7,250 nt of DNA, from the NCBI GenBank assembly GCA_002684315.1, contig NYVB01000180.1:1-7250 (forward strand), read 5' to 3'. Below the pieces are notes generated by a model. That model had not been told where the DNA came from. It did no database searches and saw nothing but the letters and a program-made list of their open reading frames with translations. This document shows, one piece after another, positions 1-7,120 of the stretch (position 1 is the stretch's first letter; every line of letters starts with the position of its first letter). The DNA is from Planctomycetaceae bacterium (GTDB taxonomy: Bacteria; Planctomycetota; Phycisphaerae; Phycisphaerales; SM1A02). A program made the position numbers and the translations under genes.

Positions 1-1548
1 GGCGGTGGCGGCATGCGCGACATTCAAGAAATGCTGCAGGCTGATTTCATGCGTCGGGATGTCCCGATCTTCGTTGATCAACTCGCCCTTGACGACACGC
101 AGGAAATCGTGCTCGAAACCCTGTTCGATGATTACGAGTCCGACTTCGAGCTTCGTTCCGATGAAATTCAGACGGAGCTTCGTGATCTCGGTCGTCAGAT
201 GTTTCAATCCATGATGCCCCAGGGGTTCCAGGAACGCATGGGCGAGCAGTGGCGTGACATTCGTGACGAAATGGAGGAAATCGAAGCCGAGGAAGGTGAG
301 ATCACCCCCGAGCGTCGTCGCGAGCTCATCCGTGAGCGCATGACCAACATGCAGGAAGAACTTCAAGCCGAGCGAGAAGAGCAGGGCATGGGTTCGGAAA
401 TGAACGCAGCGGTCGCCGCGATCTTCGACATGCTTCAGGAATGGACCGTCGAGAAGGCCGCCATGCGTGAGCGCTTCGTCGGCAGCTTGAAAACACAGCT
501 TGACGACGACCAACTCGCTGCCTGGGCCGGGTTCAACCGTTTCCTCGTGCGTGAAAAGAGTCTCCCTCGTTCACGACTGTCCGGGGAAGGTGCCAATCTC
601 TTCTTCGCGATCGACGAATTCGAACTCGAAGAAGCCGATTTCGAACGTATCGAGTCACTCTTCGACGATTACGAAATCTCACTCCATGAGGCCCTCGTCA
701 GCCGTGACCGTTTCCTCGAGACTTCGGCACCGAAGCTCTACCGTGCGCTCCAGCAGGGAAGTGCGGACGAAGCCAAGCGAATCGTGGAACGTCAGGTGGA
801 CTACCGCAAGGCGATTCGAGACGTCAATGAACGTTACATTCAGATCTTCTCAGCGGCTGTCGCGGAAAATGATCAGGCTGTCGGCGCGGCGTTTTCCAAG
901 GCCATGAATCAGGCCGCGCATGAAAGCATCTACCGTGCGACCAGAACCACTCGTGCTTTCGAGATCGCCCTGACAATGGATCTGGATCCCGAAGTGATGT
1001 CCGCGGTCACCGATCTCTCCACCGCCTATGAAACCGAACTGACGTCGATGAACGAAAAGATCTATCGAGCCGTGCGCAAGCAGGAGCCCAAGGATCAGCT
1101 CGCAGAAGTCGACCGCATGAGTTCCTTTCTGTCCGGAAACTTCATGGGTGCCATGGGCAACCGATGGGGTGGCGGCGATGAAGAGAATCCCGTCCGTGAG
1201 GCATATGACAAGCGAAGTGAACTCGACACCTCCTACTATGAACGCCTCGCCGCACTGCTGACTCCCGAACAACTCGAGGAGCTTCCAGCACCTCGAGGTG
1301 GGCGACGTGGTGAGGGCGGCCGAGGTGGCCGTGGCGATCGTGATCGAGGCGCTCAGGGTGGCGGAAACCAGAGCTTCAACATGGACCGAATGCCCGAAGA
1401 AGCCCGCAAGCGTCTGACCGAGCGTTATGACACCGATGGTGACGGCACCCTGTCCGAGGCTGAAATGGAAGCCGTTCGCGAACAGTTCCGTGGCCGCGGT
1501 GGCGGCGGCGGTGGCGGCGGCCGTGGCGGTCCCGGTGGCGGCAGCTGA
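1..1548 (+). CDS. Triple-repeat helical protein with a C-terminal EF-hand and Gly-rich tail (5' end missing)
   Basis: I do not recognise a named family. The frame is open to the left edge (four Gly codons precede the ATG at 13), so the start, and any signal peptide, probably lies upstream. The visible 515 residues are acidic and helical. A motif LFDDYE occurs at 121-138 and 658-675, with a weaker DLSTAYE at 1012-1032. Each is followed later by a segment of the type RxRFxxxLxxxLxxxQLxxW, the last reading LAALLTPEQLEEL, like the LTxxQ motif of Spy/CpxP-type periplasmic proteins. I therefore read the protein as three diverged copies of one helical unit. A Gly/Arg-rich linker (about 1294-1370) leads to one complete EF-hand loop at 1429-1464 (Asp at loop positions 1, 3 and 5, Glu at 12), then a tail of mostly glycine. 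Inference: an exported calcium-binding or chaperone-like protein. A single unpaired EF-hand is odd, since they usually come in pairs. Confidence is high that it is coding and low for function. Confidence 0.85.
   Translation, partial: GGGGMRDIQEMLQADFMRRDVPIFVDQLALDDTQEIVLETLFDDYESDFELRSDEIQTELRDLGRQMFQSMMPQGFQERMGEQWRDIRDEMEEIEAEEGEITPERRRELIRERMTNMQEELQAEREEQGMGSEMNAAVAAIFDMLQEWTVEKAAMRERFVGSLKTQLDDDQLAAWAGFNRFLVREKSLPRSRLSGEGANLFFAIDEFELEEADFERIESLFDDYEISLHEALVSRDRFLETSAPKLYRALQQGSADEAKRIVERQVDYRKAIRDVNERYIQIFSAAVAENDQAVGAAFSKAMNQAAHESIYRATRTTRAFEIALTMDLDPEVMSAVTDLSTAYETELTSMNEKIYRAVRKQEPKDQLAEVDRMSSFLSGNFMGAMGNRWGGGDEENPVREAYDKRSELDTSYYERLAALLTPEQLEELPAPRGGRRGEGGRGGRGDRDRGAQGGGNQSFNMDRMPEEARKRLTERYDTDGDGTLSEAEMEAVREQFRGRGGGGGGGGRGGPGGGS
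1498..1545 (+). repeat. Low-complexity GGN codon run encoding the glycine-rich C-terminus
   Basis: Eight consecutive Gly codons (GGT/GGC) are followed by Arg, two Gly, Pro, three Gly and Ser before the TGA. The same kind of GGC/GGT run is visible at positions 1-12, so the protein has at least two such glycine segments. Simple repeats of this kind are prone to length change by slippage. The run is translated and is not a separate element. Confidence 0.8.
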
Positions 1549-1613
1549 TCACGTCTCGACCATGTTTGATCATGCCGTGACCAACCGTTCGGTTGGACAT
1601 TCGACAAGAACTC

Positions 1614-1642
1614 ATGCGGGCGACCTTTCAGGTCGCCCGCAT
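1614..1642 (+). terminator. Hairpin downstream of the EF-hand repeat gene
   Basis: A perfect 12-bp inverted repeat (ATGCGGGCGACC at 1614-1625 and its complement at 1631-1642) encloses a 5-base loop TTTCA, 66 bases after the stop codon. The following bases (TTGTCGTTGG) are only partly T-rich, so it may be a weak Rho-independent terminator or an mRNA 3'-end stabiliser. It separates the repeat protein from cysE. Confidence 0.7.
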
Positions 1643-1701
1643 TGTCGTTGGAAGCAACATCCTGCCGATAGTTTCATAGAGTTCTTCCGCCCACCCTTAC
1701 G

Positions 1702-2670
1702 ATGAATGTTCCGAGGTGTCTTTTGAGCAGCCCTGCGATCACTGAAGAGTTGATTGAATCGATGTATGTCGATTCCACGACCTGTCGATTGGGTGGAATG
1801 GCACCTCCAAGTGCCAGCGCCACCACCTCCCTGGTCGACAATCTGCGCTTTTTGATGTTCCCAGGGTTTGCGGGGACGTTCTCGCAGGACAAGGCCACAT
1901 TCGAAGCTCGAACCCGGGATCTTCTTGCTCGCATCTCCGTGGAATTGTCGGGGCTTTGTGAAGCCGCGCTCAGATATCGAAGTTCCTCGGATGATCCGAG
2001 CACGCATTCCGAGATGCATGGTGCACACGGCATGGCTGAGCCCACCCCGGAAGAGTCCGCCTCGATCAGACAGAATGCCGAGGCTGCCACCCAGTCATTT
2101 CTGGCACGACTCCCTGAAGTCAGGCGACTGCTGGGCCTCGACGTGAGAGCGGCTTTCGACGGGGACCCCGCGGCACGACATGCCGACGAGGTCATTCTCT
2201 GTTACCCATCGATCAAGGCCTTGACCGTCTTCCGGCTCGCTCATGAACTCAGAATCATCGGAGTTCCTCTGCTTCCAAGAATGATGTGCGAGCTGGCGCA
2301 CATGGAAACCGGAATCGACATCCATCCCGGTGCCACGATCGGCGAGAGTTTCTTCATCGATCACGGGACCGGTGTGGTCATCGGTGAGACAGTGGTGATC
2401 GGAGCACGTTGCAAGCTCTATCAAGGTGTCACCCTGGGTGCACGGAGTTTCCCTCGCGATGAACAGGGTCGAATCACCAAGGGACTGCATCGTCACCCGA
2501 CGCTCGAGGATGACGTGGTGGTCTACGCCGGAGCAACGATTCTTGGCGGCGATACCATCATTGGAGCTCGTACCGAGGTCGCTGGCGGGGTCTTCGTGAC
2601 CTCCAGTGTGCCACCTGATCATGTGGTCGCAGCACCGAAGGCCAAAACGAGAATTATCAGTCGTAAGTGA
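1702..2670 (+). CDS. cysE: Serine O-acetyltransferase
   Basis: This cytoplasmic enzyme transfers acetyl from acetyl-CoA to L-serine, giving O-acetylserine, the first step of cysteine synthesis. The N-terminal half (residues 1-170) is helical and contains the LRFLMFPGF stretch (48-56) typical of the longer serine acetyltransferases. The C-terminal half is a left-handed beta-helix of hexapeptide repeats. Catalytic residues known in E. coli CysE can be placed: Asp206 in DIHPG, Asp220-His221 in IDHGTG, and His265 in HRHP. Between TLGA and HRHP there is a loop of about 17 residues that is shorter in E. coli CysE but common in this 300-plus-residue subgroup. At 322 aa it is a normal length for that subgroup. 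The C-terminus ends in Arg-Lys rather than the isoleucine that E. coli CysE uses to dock into CysK, so a classic cysteine synthase complex is doubtful. The start is uncertain: ATG 1702 has no ribosome binding site, while in-frame TTG 1723 follows GAGGTG. Confidence 0.93.
   Translation: MNVPRCLLSSPAITEELIESMYVDSTTCRLGGMAPPSASATTSLVDNLRFLMFPGFAGTFSQDKATFEARTRDLLARISVELSGLCEAALRYRSSSDDPSTHSEMHGAHGMAEPTPEESASIRQNAEAATQSFLARLPEVRRLLGLDVRAAFDGDPAARHADEVILCYPSIKALTVFRLAHELRIIGVPLLPRMMCELAHMETGIDIHPGATIGESFFIDHGTGVVIGETVVIGARCKLYQGVTLGARSFPRDEQGRITKGLHRHPTLEDDVVVYAGATILGGDTIIGARTEVAGGVFVTSSVPPDHVVAAPKAKTRIISRK
1713..1718 (+). promoter_or_regulatory. Candidate ribosome binding site favouring a TTG start for cysE
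   Basis: GAGGTG lies 4 bases before an in-frame TTG at 1723. The upstream ATG at 1702 has no purine-rich sequence before it. If this site is used, the protein loses its first seven residues, none of which belong to a conserved motif. The evidence is suggestive only, because many planctomycete genes lack Shine-Dalgarno sequences. Confidence 0.4.
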
Positions 2671-2681
2671 CAATTCGCTCG

Positions 2682-2690
2682 TGTTATGAT
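2682..2690 (+). promoter_or_regulatory. Extended -10 promoter for acnA
   Basis: TGT followed by TATGAT forms a good extended -10 element (TGn plus a hexamer with 5 of 6 matches to TATAAT) just after the cysE stop codon. No -35 hexamer is seen at the standard distance, as is usual for extended -10 promoters. A GTGACA at 2667-2672 is only 12 bases upstream, too close. Transcription would start near 2697, giving a 5' leader of about 40 bases. Confidence 0.5.
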
Positions 2691-2725
2691 GGCTTTCTTC
2701 ATTTTTTGCACCAGACCAGTTTTTC

Positions 2726-2732
2726 AGGAGGT
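2726..2732 (+). promoter_or_regulatory. Ribosome binding site that sets the acnA start
   Basis: AGGAGGT, a near-perfect Shine-Dalgarno sequence, precedes the ATG at 2736. It decides between this ATG and an in-frame GTG at 2667 that would overlap the cysE stop codon and run through the promoter element. It is the strongest ribosome binding site in the window, fitting an abundant enzyme. Confidence 0.85.
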
Positions 2733-2735
2733 CAC

Positions 2736-5483
2736 ATGTCACCGACCGGCGAACCCTTTGCATCAAAGTCCACCCTCGACACTCCCATGGGCCCCAAGAC
2801 GATTCATCGACTTGATGCGCTCGAGGATCTCGGTGACATCAGCAAGCTTCCCTACAGCATCAAGGTGCTGCTTGAATCATGCCTTCGCAACTGTGATGGC
2901 ATGATCGTCACTGAAGAGCATGTCCGTGCCCTTGCCGCCTATGACGCTAAGAACGTCGGTGAGCAGGAAATCGCATTCAAGCCTGCCCGTGTCGTGCTTC
3001 AGGATTTCACGGGCGTGCCATGTCTGGTGGACCTCGCAGCAATGCGGGATGCGATCAGAGATCTCGGTGGAGATCCCGTCAAGGTGAATCCACTCGTTCC
3101 CTGCGATCTGGTCATCGACCACTCGGTTCAGGTCGATGATTTCAACTCCGGAGTCGCCCTTACGGTCAACAGCGAAAAGGAATTCGAACGAAATCAGGAG
3201 CGATATGAATTCCTCAAATGGGGGCAGGGCGCGTTCGACAACTTCCGGGTCGTCCCCCCCGCGACGGGAATCGTTCACCAGGTGAACCTCGAGTACCTCG
3301 CCAAGGTGACCTGGGAGAATGAAAACGTCCTCTATCCTGATTCTCTGGTCGGAACGGACAGTCACACCACCATGATCAACGGACTGGGCGTGGTCGGGTG
3401 GGGTGTCGGTGGCATCGAAGCCGAGGCGGTCATGCTCGGACAGCCGATCTACATGCTCATCCCTGAAGTCATTGGAATGCGTCTCACTGGAAAGCTTCCC
3501 GATGGTGCGACCGCGACCGACCTCGTGCTGCGCGTCACCGAGCTTCTGCGCGAGCAGGGTGTCGTCGGCAAGTTCGTCGAGTTCTTCGGTTCAGGTCTTG
3601 CTGAAATGCCACTGGCCAATCGGGCGACCATCAGCAACATGGCACCCGAATACGGGGCCACGATGGGGTTCTTCCCCGTCGACGATCGAACCCTCGAGTA
3701 CATGCGTCTTTCAGGGCGCTCCGAGGATCTGATCAAGACGGTCGAACTCTACTCCAAGGCCCAGGGGCTCTGGCGCGACGAGGAGGTCGAGCCCGAATAC
3801 ACCGAGGTCCTCGAACTCGACATGTCCACGATCGAACCGGCACTTGCCGGCCCCAGAAGGCCGCAGGACAGAATTTCATTGTCTGAAATGCAACCGGAAT
3901 GGCATCGATGTCTCGTCGACACCTTCGGTCGGTCCGATTCGATGGAACAGACCAACGACAGTCGTTGGGTTTCCGAAGGTGGGATCGGCGATGACGCGAG
4001 CCAATCGGCATCCGTGACAGCGCCCCCGAAAGCCGCCGTCGCTCTTGGTGATGTCGGATTTGAAATGCGCGATGGCGATGTGGTCGTCGCAGCCATCACG
4101 AGTTGCACCAACACCAGCAACCCCGAGGTGATGGTCGCTGCCGGTCTGCTCGCCAAGAAAGCCAATGCGCTGGGCCTGACCCGCCGCCCCTGGGTGAAGA
4201 CGTCTCTGGCGCCAGGCTCGAAGGTGGTCACCGATTATCTCGAGAAGGCCGATCTCATGGATGATCTCGAGGCTTGTGGCTTCTATCTGGTCGGATATGG
4301 ATGCACCACCTGCATTGGGAACTCAGGCCCGATCGCCAATGAGATCTCCGATGCGATCAATGAGCATGACCTGGTCGCGACCAGCGTCTTGTCGGGGAAT
4401 CGTAATTTCGAAGGCCGAATCCATCCGGACGTACGAGCCAACTACCTGGCATCTCCGCCTCTGGTGGTGGCCTATGCCATCGCGGGCACCGTCGATATCG
4501 ACCTCCAGAACGACCCACTCGGTCAGGACATGAACGGTCAGGACGTGTTTCTCGCCGACATCTGGCCCAGCACCGAGGAGGTTCTGGCGACGGTGGGGAC
4601 ATCCGTCACCCGAGAGCAGTTCCAGGATCAGTATGGAAATGTCTTCGAAGGTTCCGAGGAGTGGCAGGCCATCGCTCCCGGTACGGGTGACATGTATGCG
4701 TGGAACGAATCCTCGACCTATGTTCAGAATCCACCTTTCTTCGAAGGGATGACCCGCGAAAGCGGTTCGATCACATCGATCGAGGGTGCGCGCTGCCTCC
4801 TGAAGCTGGGTGACTCGGTGACGACGGACCACATCTCGCCGGCAGGGGCGATCAAGCTTGATTCGCCTGCAGGGCGATATCTGACCGAAAACGATGTCCC
4901 GGTGTCGCTCTTCAATTCCTTCGGATCGCGCCGTGGCAACGACCGGGTCATGACCCGCGGCACATTCGCCAACATTCGTATCCGCAATCTTCTCGCCCCC
5001 GGAACGGAAGGTGGTGTGACCACCGACTTCACCGATGGAGAGGTCAAGAGCGTCTACGAGGCAGCTTTGAACTATCAGGCCGCATCGACGCCTCTGGTGG
5101 TTCTTGCGGGCGTCGATTACGGCATGGGGTCCTCGAGGGACTGGGCCGCGAAGGGGACCTCCCTGCTCGGTGTCAGAGCCGTCATTGCCAAGAGCTTCGA
5201 ACGCATCCACCGATCCAACCTGGTGGGAATGGGCGTGCTGCCTCTGGTCTTCGAGGATGGCGTTGATTGTGACTCACTGGGACTGAAGGGCGACGAATCC
5301 TTCGACATCGAAGTTCCCGAAGATCTTCAGCCTCGTCAGACCATCACGGTCAAGGCGACCGCGGTTGATGGCTCGGTCAAGGAATTCGACACCACGGTTC
5401 GCGTTGATACGCCGGTGGAAGTCTCGTACTACCGTAATGGGGGGATCCTCCAGACGGTTCTCCGACAGATGGCAGGAGCCTGA
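2736..5483 (+). CDS. acnA: Aconitate hydratase, AcnA type
   Basis: This cytoplasmic [4Fe-4S] enzyme of the TCA cycle interconverts citrate and isocitrate through cis-aconitate. From ATG 2736 it is 915 aa, slightly longer than E. coli AcnA (891 aa from memory). Residues are numbered from that ATG. The substrate loop GTDSHTT contains Asp208-Ser209-His210. The three cluster ligands are Cys457 in [10 protein letters not shown] and Cys523 and Cys526 in [13 protein letters not shown], with the same 66- and 3-residue spacing as E. coli AcnA. The swivelling C-terminal domain carries [23 protein letters not shown], and the active-site block [12 protein letters not shown] (796-807) followed by [14 protein letters not shown]. 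All signature motifs are intact, so the enzyme should be active. The architecture is the AcnA/IRP1 one, not AcnB. The segment just before Cys457 is about 26 residues longer than in E. coli and rich in polar residues, probably a surface linker. The gene has its own promoter and terminator, so it appears monocistronic. Family members can also bind RNA when the cluster is lost, but nothing here tests that. Confidence 0.97.
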   Translation: MSPTGEPFASKSTLDTPMGPKTIHRLDALEDLGDISKLPYSIKVLLESCLRNCDGMIVTEEHVRALAAYDAKNVGEQEIAFKPARVVLQDFTGVPCLVDLAAMRDAIRDLGGDPVKVNPLVPCDLVIDHSVQVDDFNSGVALTVNSEKEFERNQERYEFLKWGQGAFDNFRVVPPATGIVHQVNLEYLAKVTWENENVLYPDSLVGTDSHTTMINGLGVVGWGVGGIEAEAVMLGQPIYMLIPEVIGMRLTGKLPDGATATDLVLRVTELLREQGVVGKFVEFFGSGLAEMPLANRATISNMAPEYGATMGFFPVDDRTLEYMRLSGRSEDLIKTVELYSKAQGLWRDEEVEPEYTEVLELDMSTIEPALAGPRRPQDRISLSEMQPEWHRCLVDTFGRSDSMEQTNDSRWVSEGGIGDDASQSASVTAPPKAAVALGDVGFEMRDGDVVVAAITSCTNTSNPEVMVAAGLLAKKANALGLTRRPWVKTSLAPGSKVVTDYLEKADLMDDLEACGFYLVGYGCTTCIGNSGPIANEISDAINEHDLVATSVLSGNRNFEGRIHPDVRANYLASPPLVVAYAIAGTVDIDLQNDPLGQDMNGQDVFLADIWPSTEEVLATVGTSVTREQFQDQYGNVFEGSEEWQAIAPGTGDMYAWNESSTYVQNPPFFEGMTRESGSITSIEGARCLLKLGDSVTTDHISPAGAIKLDSPAGRYLTENDVPVSLFNSFGSRRGNDRVMTRGTFANIRIRNLLAPGTEGGVTTDFTDGEVKSVYEAALNYQAASTPLVVLAGVDYGMGSSRDWAAKGTSLLGVRAVIAKSFERIHRSNLVGMGVLPLVFEDGVDCDSLGLKGDESFDIEVPEDLQPRQTITVKATAVDGSVKEFDTTVRVDTPVEVSYYRNGGILQTVLRQMAGA

Positions 5484-5509
5484 CCACTCGGACAAAGCCT
5501 GATTGAATC

Positions 5510-5548
5510 AAACAGCCCGCATCCCCCGGAAGGTGGTGCGGGCTGTTT
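5510..5548 (+). terminator. Intrinsic terminator of acnA
   Basis: A 12-bp perfect stem pairs AAACAGCCCGCA (5510-5521) with TGCGGGCTGTTT (5537-5548), with further partial pairing inside the 15-base interior and a short T-run (TTTT, 5546-5549) at the 3' end. It begins 26 bases after the acnA stop codon. Read on the minus strand it ends in GTTTGATT, so it could also partly stop transcription arriving from the small minus-strand gene. Confidence 0.85.
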
Positions 5549-5590
5549 TGGAGAAGCGCTGGCCGTATGACGTGAATCACATTGGGGCGG

Positions 5591-5848
5591 TCAGCGACGA
5601 AGACGAAGACGATGGTTCGCGAGCTTCAAATCATGCCGGGTTGAAGCTCTGGTCGCGTCGGATCGCTCTTCAGTCTGTCGGGTGGTTGTCGTGTGTGCGA
5701 TGTCTCTCTGGAGTGAACCCAGGCCGGTCTGTTCGACGATACGGGCAATGATCGTTCGTTCCACATCAGGGCTGCAATAGCCGTTTTGGGCTGTGGAAAG
5801 CTTGAAATGAGGTGCCTGGGATGGGTTCGTCTGATGGTTGTTCGTCAT
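5591..5848 (-). CDS. Possible small hypothetical protein
   Basis: I do not recognise this 85-residue reading frame. In its favour, GAAAGGG (5855-5861, minus strand) lies 6 bases before the ATG at 5848, it fills most of a gap that otherwise holds no gene, its codons look like those of the neighbours (AAC, TTC, AAG, ATC, GTC, CTC), and it ends just short of a terminator that can work in both directions. The middle (GYCSPDVERTIIARIVEQTGLGSLQRDI) could form one or two amphipathic helices. The last 35 residues are basic and Thr/Arg-rich. There is one cysteine and no signal peptide or membrane segment. Another ATG two codons upstream (5854) abuts the ribosome binding site and is less likely. Against it are the lack of a recognisable domain and of a strong promoter. 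It could be a chance frame. Confidence 0.45.
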   Translation of the reverse strand: MTNNHQTNPSQAPHFKLSTAQNGYCSPDVERTIIARIVEQTGLGSLQRDIAHTTTTRQTEERSDATRASTRHDLKLANHRLRLRR

Positions 5849-5854
5849 GGTCAT

Positions 5855-5861
5855 CCCTTTC
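5855..5861 (-). promoter_or_regulatory. Candidate ribosome binding site of the small minus-strand gene
   Basis: GAAAGGG on the minus strand sits 6 bases from the ATG at 5848, an optimal distance. It is the main reason to take that reading frame seriously and to choose 5848 over 5854 as the start. Confidence 0.45.
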
Positions 5862-5912
5862 AGAAGTACGAGGTGGAGAGGTTCTGGAACTCAAGGCACC
5901 GTGCATTGGTGA

Positions 5913-5936
5913 GACTGTGAACAGTCATCAGCTGAT
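5913..5936. promoter_or_regulatory. Two abutting palindromes in the divergent upstream region
   Basis: GACTGT-GA-ACAGTC (5913-5926) is a perfect 6-bp inverted repeat with a 2-base centre. It is directly followed by the perfect 10-bp palindrome ATCAGCTGAT (5927-5936). Both lie between the small minus-strand gene (start 5848) and comF (start 6023), where a dimeric repressor or activator would be expected to act. I cannot assign the sites to a known regulator. Convincing -35/-10 pairs for either gene are not visible nearby. Confidence 0.35.
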
Positions 5937-6022
5937 ACTCGTGAGCGCTGTCGTTGTTCGAAAATGCGGGCGGATTTGCGCGAGTTTCAATGCGGATCGA
6001 TGTTTAGACGTAGACAGGGAAC

Positions 6023-6856
6023 ATGACGCATGAACGAAAAAGAAATGGTTCGGTCGGCATGGTCATCCAAAGATGGGAATCGGCACTGATCGGTCATCAA
6101 CGGACACCCGCGGACGAGGTCGTCTCCGGCAGTTCGTGGACGCCGGATGAGACGGCGTCCTATTGCGCGCAGTGTGGTGGAGCCTTCAAGTGTTCGGTGC
6201 ATGAAAGATCGTGCACCGAAAGAACGCTCGCGACTCGACACGGAAACGTGGTGCGACTGTCGAGCTATCAGGAACCTGTGTCCGAATGGATCAGGATGAT
6301 GAAATACAGATCGTGGATGTCGATGGCGAATGTGCTCGGGGAGTTGCTGGGAAAATCGATTCTCGAATGCCGATTCTTCGATGATGAAAAGTCTCCATGG
6401 CTGGTTCCGGTACCCATGCCATGGTCGAGACGATTCGCACGCGGTCTGGATCATGCGATGTTGGTCTGCAAGGGCGTCTCGAAAACAACTGGTTTTAAAG
6501 TGTTCCAGCCGTTGAAGCAGATCAATGGCCGCATCCAGTCGGGAGCAACGGTATCGCAACGATCGAGAAAACCCGACCCATTCAAGGTCTCATTGAGTGG
6601 TCGGGTGTTGAGGAAGCGAATCGAGGGCCGGAGGGTGATCGTGATAGATGACGTCAGAACGACGGGGAGAACGATCGGCCTGGTGGCACGTGCCTTGGAA
6701 AGACGTGGGGCGGTGGTGATCGGCTCTGGAGTGCTGGCAGTGGCGGATGCGCAAGGAGCAGATGCACGAAGCCTCCGATCGAGACACATCACAAACCATG
6801 GCAGGGTCAAGCAGTCAGGAAATGGGGAAAACCTTCCAACCAGAAGATTTGTTTGA
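6023..6856 (+). CDS. comF: ComF-family phosphoribosyltransferase-like protein
   Basis: Members of this family (ComFC, GntX) have an N-terminal zinc ribbon and a type I phosphoribosyltransferase fold. In naturally transformable bacteria ComFC takes part in DNA uptake, but the molecular reaction is not settled and non-competent bacteria also carry it. The 277-residue product shows a CxxC knuckle (Cys48, Cys51) with a second set of possible ligands at Cys57, His60 and Cys64, the MKYRS block, VPVPMPWSRRFARGLDHA (ending at residue 145), QSGATVSQRSR, and the PRPP-binding motif RVIVIDDVRTTGRTI (204-218, acidic pair Asp209-Asp210). The usual RGFNQA is replaced by RGLDHA, and the second zinc knuckle is not a standard CxxC. 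About 45 residues precede the first cysteine and a basic tail of about 35 residues follows the core. Both are longer than usual. The start is uncertain: AGGGA is only 2 bases before ATG 6023, and another in-frame ATG is at 6059. Confidence 0.85.
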   Translation: MTHERKRNGSVGMVIQRWESALIGHQRTPADEVVSGSSWTPDETASYCAQCGGAFKCSVHERSCTERTLATRHGNVVRLSSYQEPVSEWIRMMKYRSWMSMANVLGELLGKSILECRFFDDEKSPWLVPVPMPWSRRFARGLDHAMLVCKGVSKTTGFKVFQPLKQINGRIQSGATVSQRSRKPDPFKVSLSGRVLRKRIEGRRVIVIDDVRTTGRTIGLVARALERRGAVVIGSGVLAVADAQGADARSLRSRHITNHGRVKQSGNGENLPTRRFV

Positions 6857-7098
6857 AACTCCACGGTGGGGGTGAAAAGAGGCGAAGGAAGGGTGCTCAG
6901 GAGGGGAAGGGTGGCAGGCAGTGCTGGGTGAAGGGCCCGAGAATAATTGGTCTGACCGCTGACAAAGGATCATTTTGTGCACTTGGAGTTGAATTCTGCT
7001 CTGAGAAACAGGATTTCAACGTGGGATTCGTCATGGGATCGGGTAAGGAAAAACGACGTTGAGAGTGGCAAATCGTGGGGTAAAAAAAACAGATTGAT
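6857..7098. other. Intergenic region without a recognisable gene, G- and purine-rich at its left end
   Basis: From about 6865 to 6935 the plus strand is dominated by G and A with several G-runs (6868-6872, 6903-6906, 6909-6911, 6926-6928, 6933-6935). The rest shows no convincing reading frame. The 69-codon frame at 6853-7062 overlaps the comF stop and has no domain or ribosome binding site. An A-tract at 7082-7089 lies about 30 bases upstream of the rRNA -35 hexamer and could be a distal UP element. No clear comF terminator was found. Confidence 0.5.
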
Positions 7099-7120
7099 CC
7101 CAAGTTCTTCCCTGCTTGGG
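7099..7120. promoter_or_regulatory. Inverted repeat abutting the rRNA promoter -35 hexamer
   Basis: CCCAAG (7099-7104) and CTTGGG (7115-7120) form a 6-bp dyad with a 10-base centre, and the right arm ends exactly where TTGACA begins. This spacing suits a dimeric DNA-binding protein contacting RNA polymerase. It could instead be a weak hairpin ending transcription from upstream, but no T-run follows. Function is inferred from position only. Confidence 0.35.

Noticed and set aside
1612..2195. Overlapping minus-strand frames opposite the cysE N-terminus
   Set aside because: They run through the terminator hairpin and a conserved gene, and have no ribosome binding site or domain.
2095..2766. 223-codon minus-strand frame across the end of cysE and the acnA start
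   Set aside because: It overlaps the catalytic region of cysE and the acnA promoter and ribosome binding site, and shows no protein family features.
4323..5210. 295-codon open frame on the minus strand inside acnA
   Set aside because: It is fully antisense to conserved aconitase motifs and its product has no recognisable domain. Long antisense frames are common in GC-biased genes.
5812..6033. 73-codon plus-strand frame upstream of comF
   Set aside because: It has no ribosome binding site, crosses the palindromes and the comF start, and resembles no protein family.
6030..6089. 19-codon frame starting at ATG 6030 in another frame over the comF start
   Set aside because: It has slightly better spacing from AGGGA than ATG 6023, but it is very short. 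A leader peptide cannot be excluded, though nothing else supports it.
6853..7062. 69-codon frame after comF
   Set aside because: It overlaps the comF stop, its translation is driven by purine-rich low-complexity sequence, and it has no ribosome binding site.
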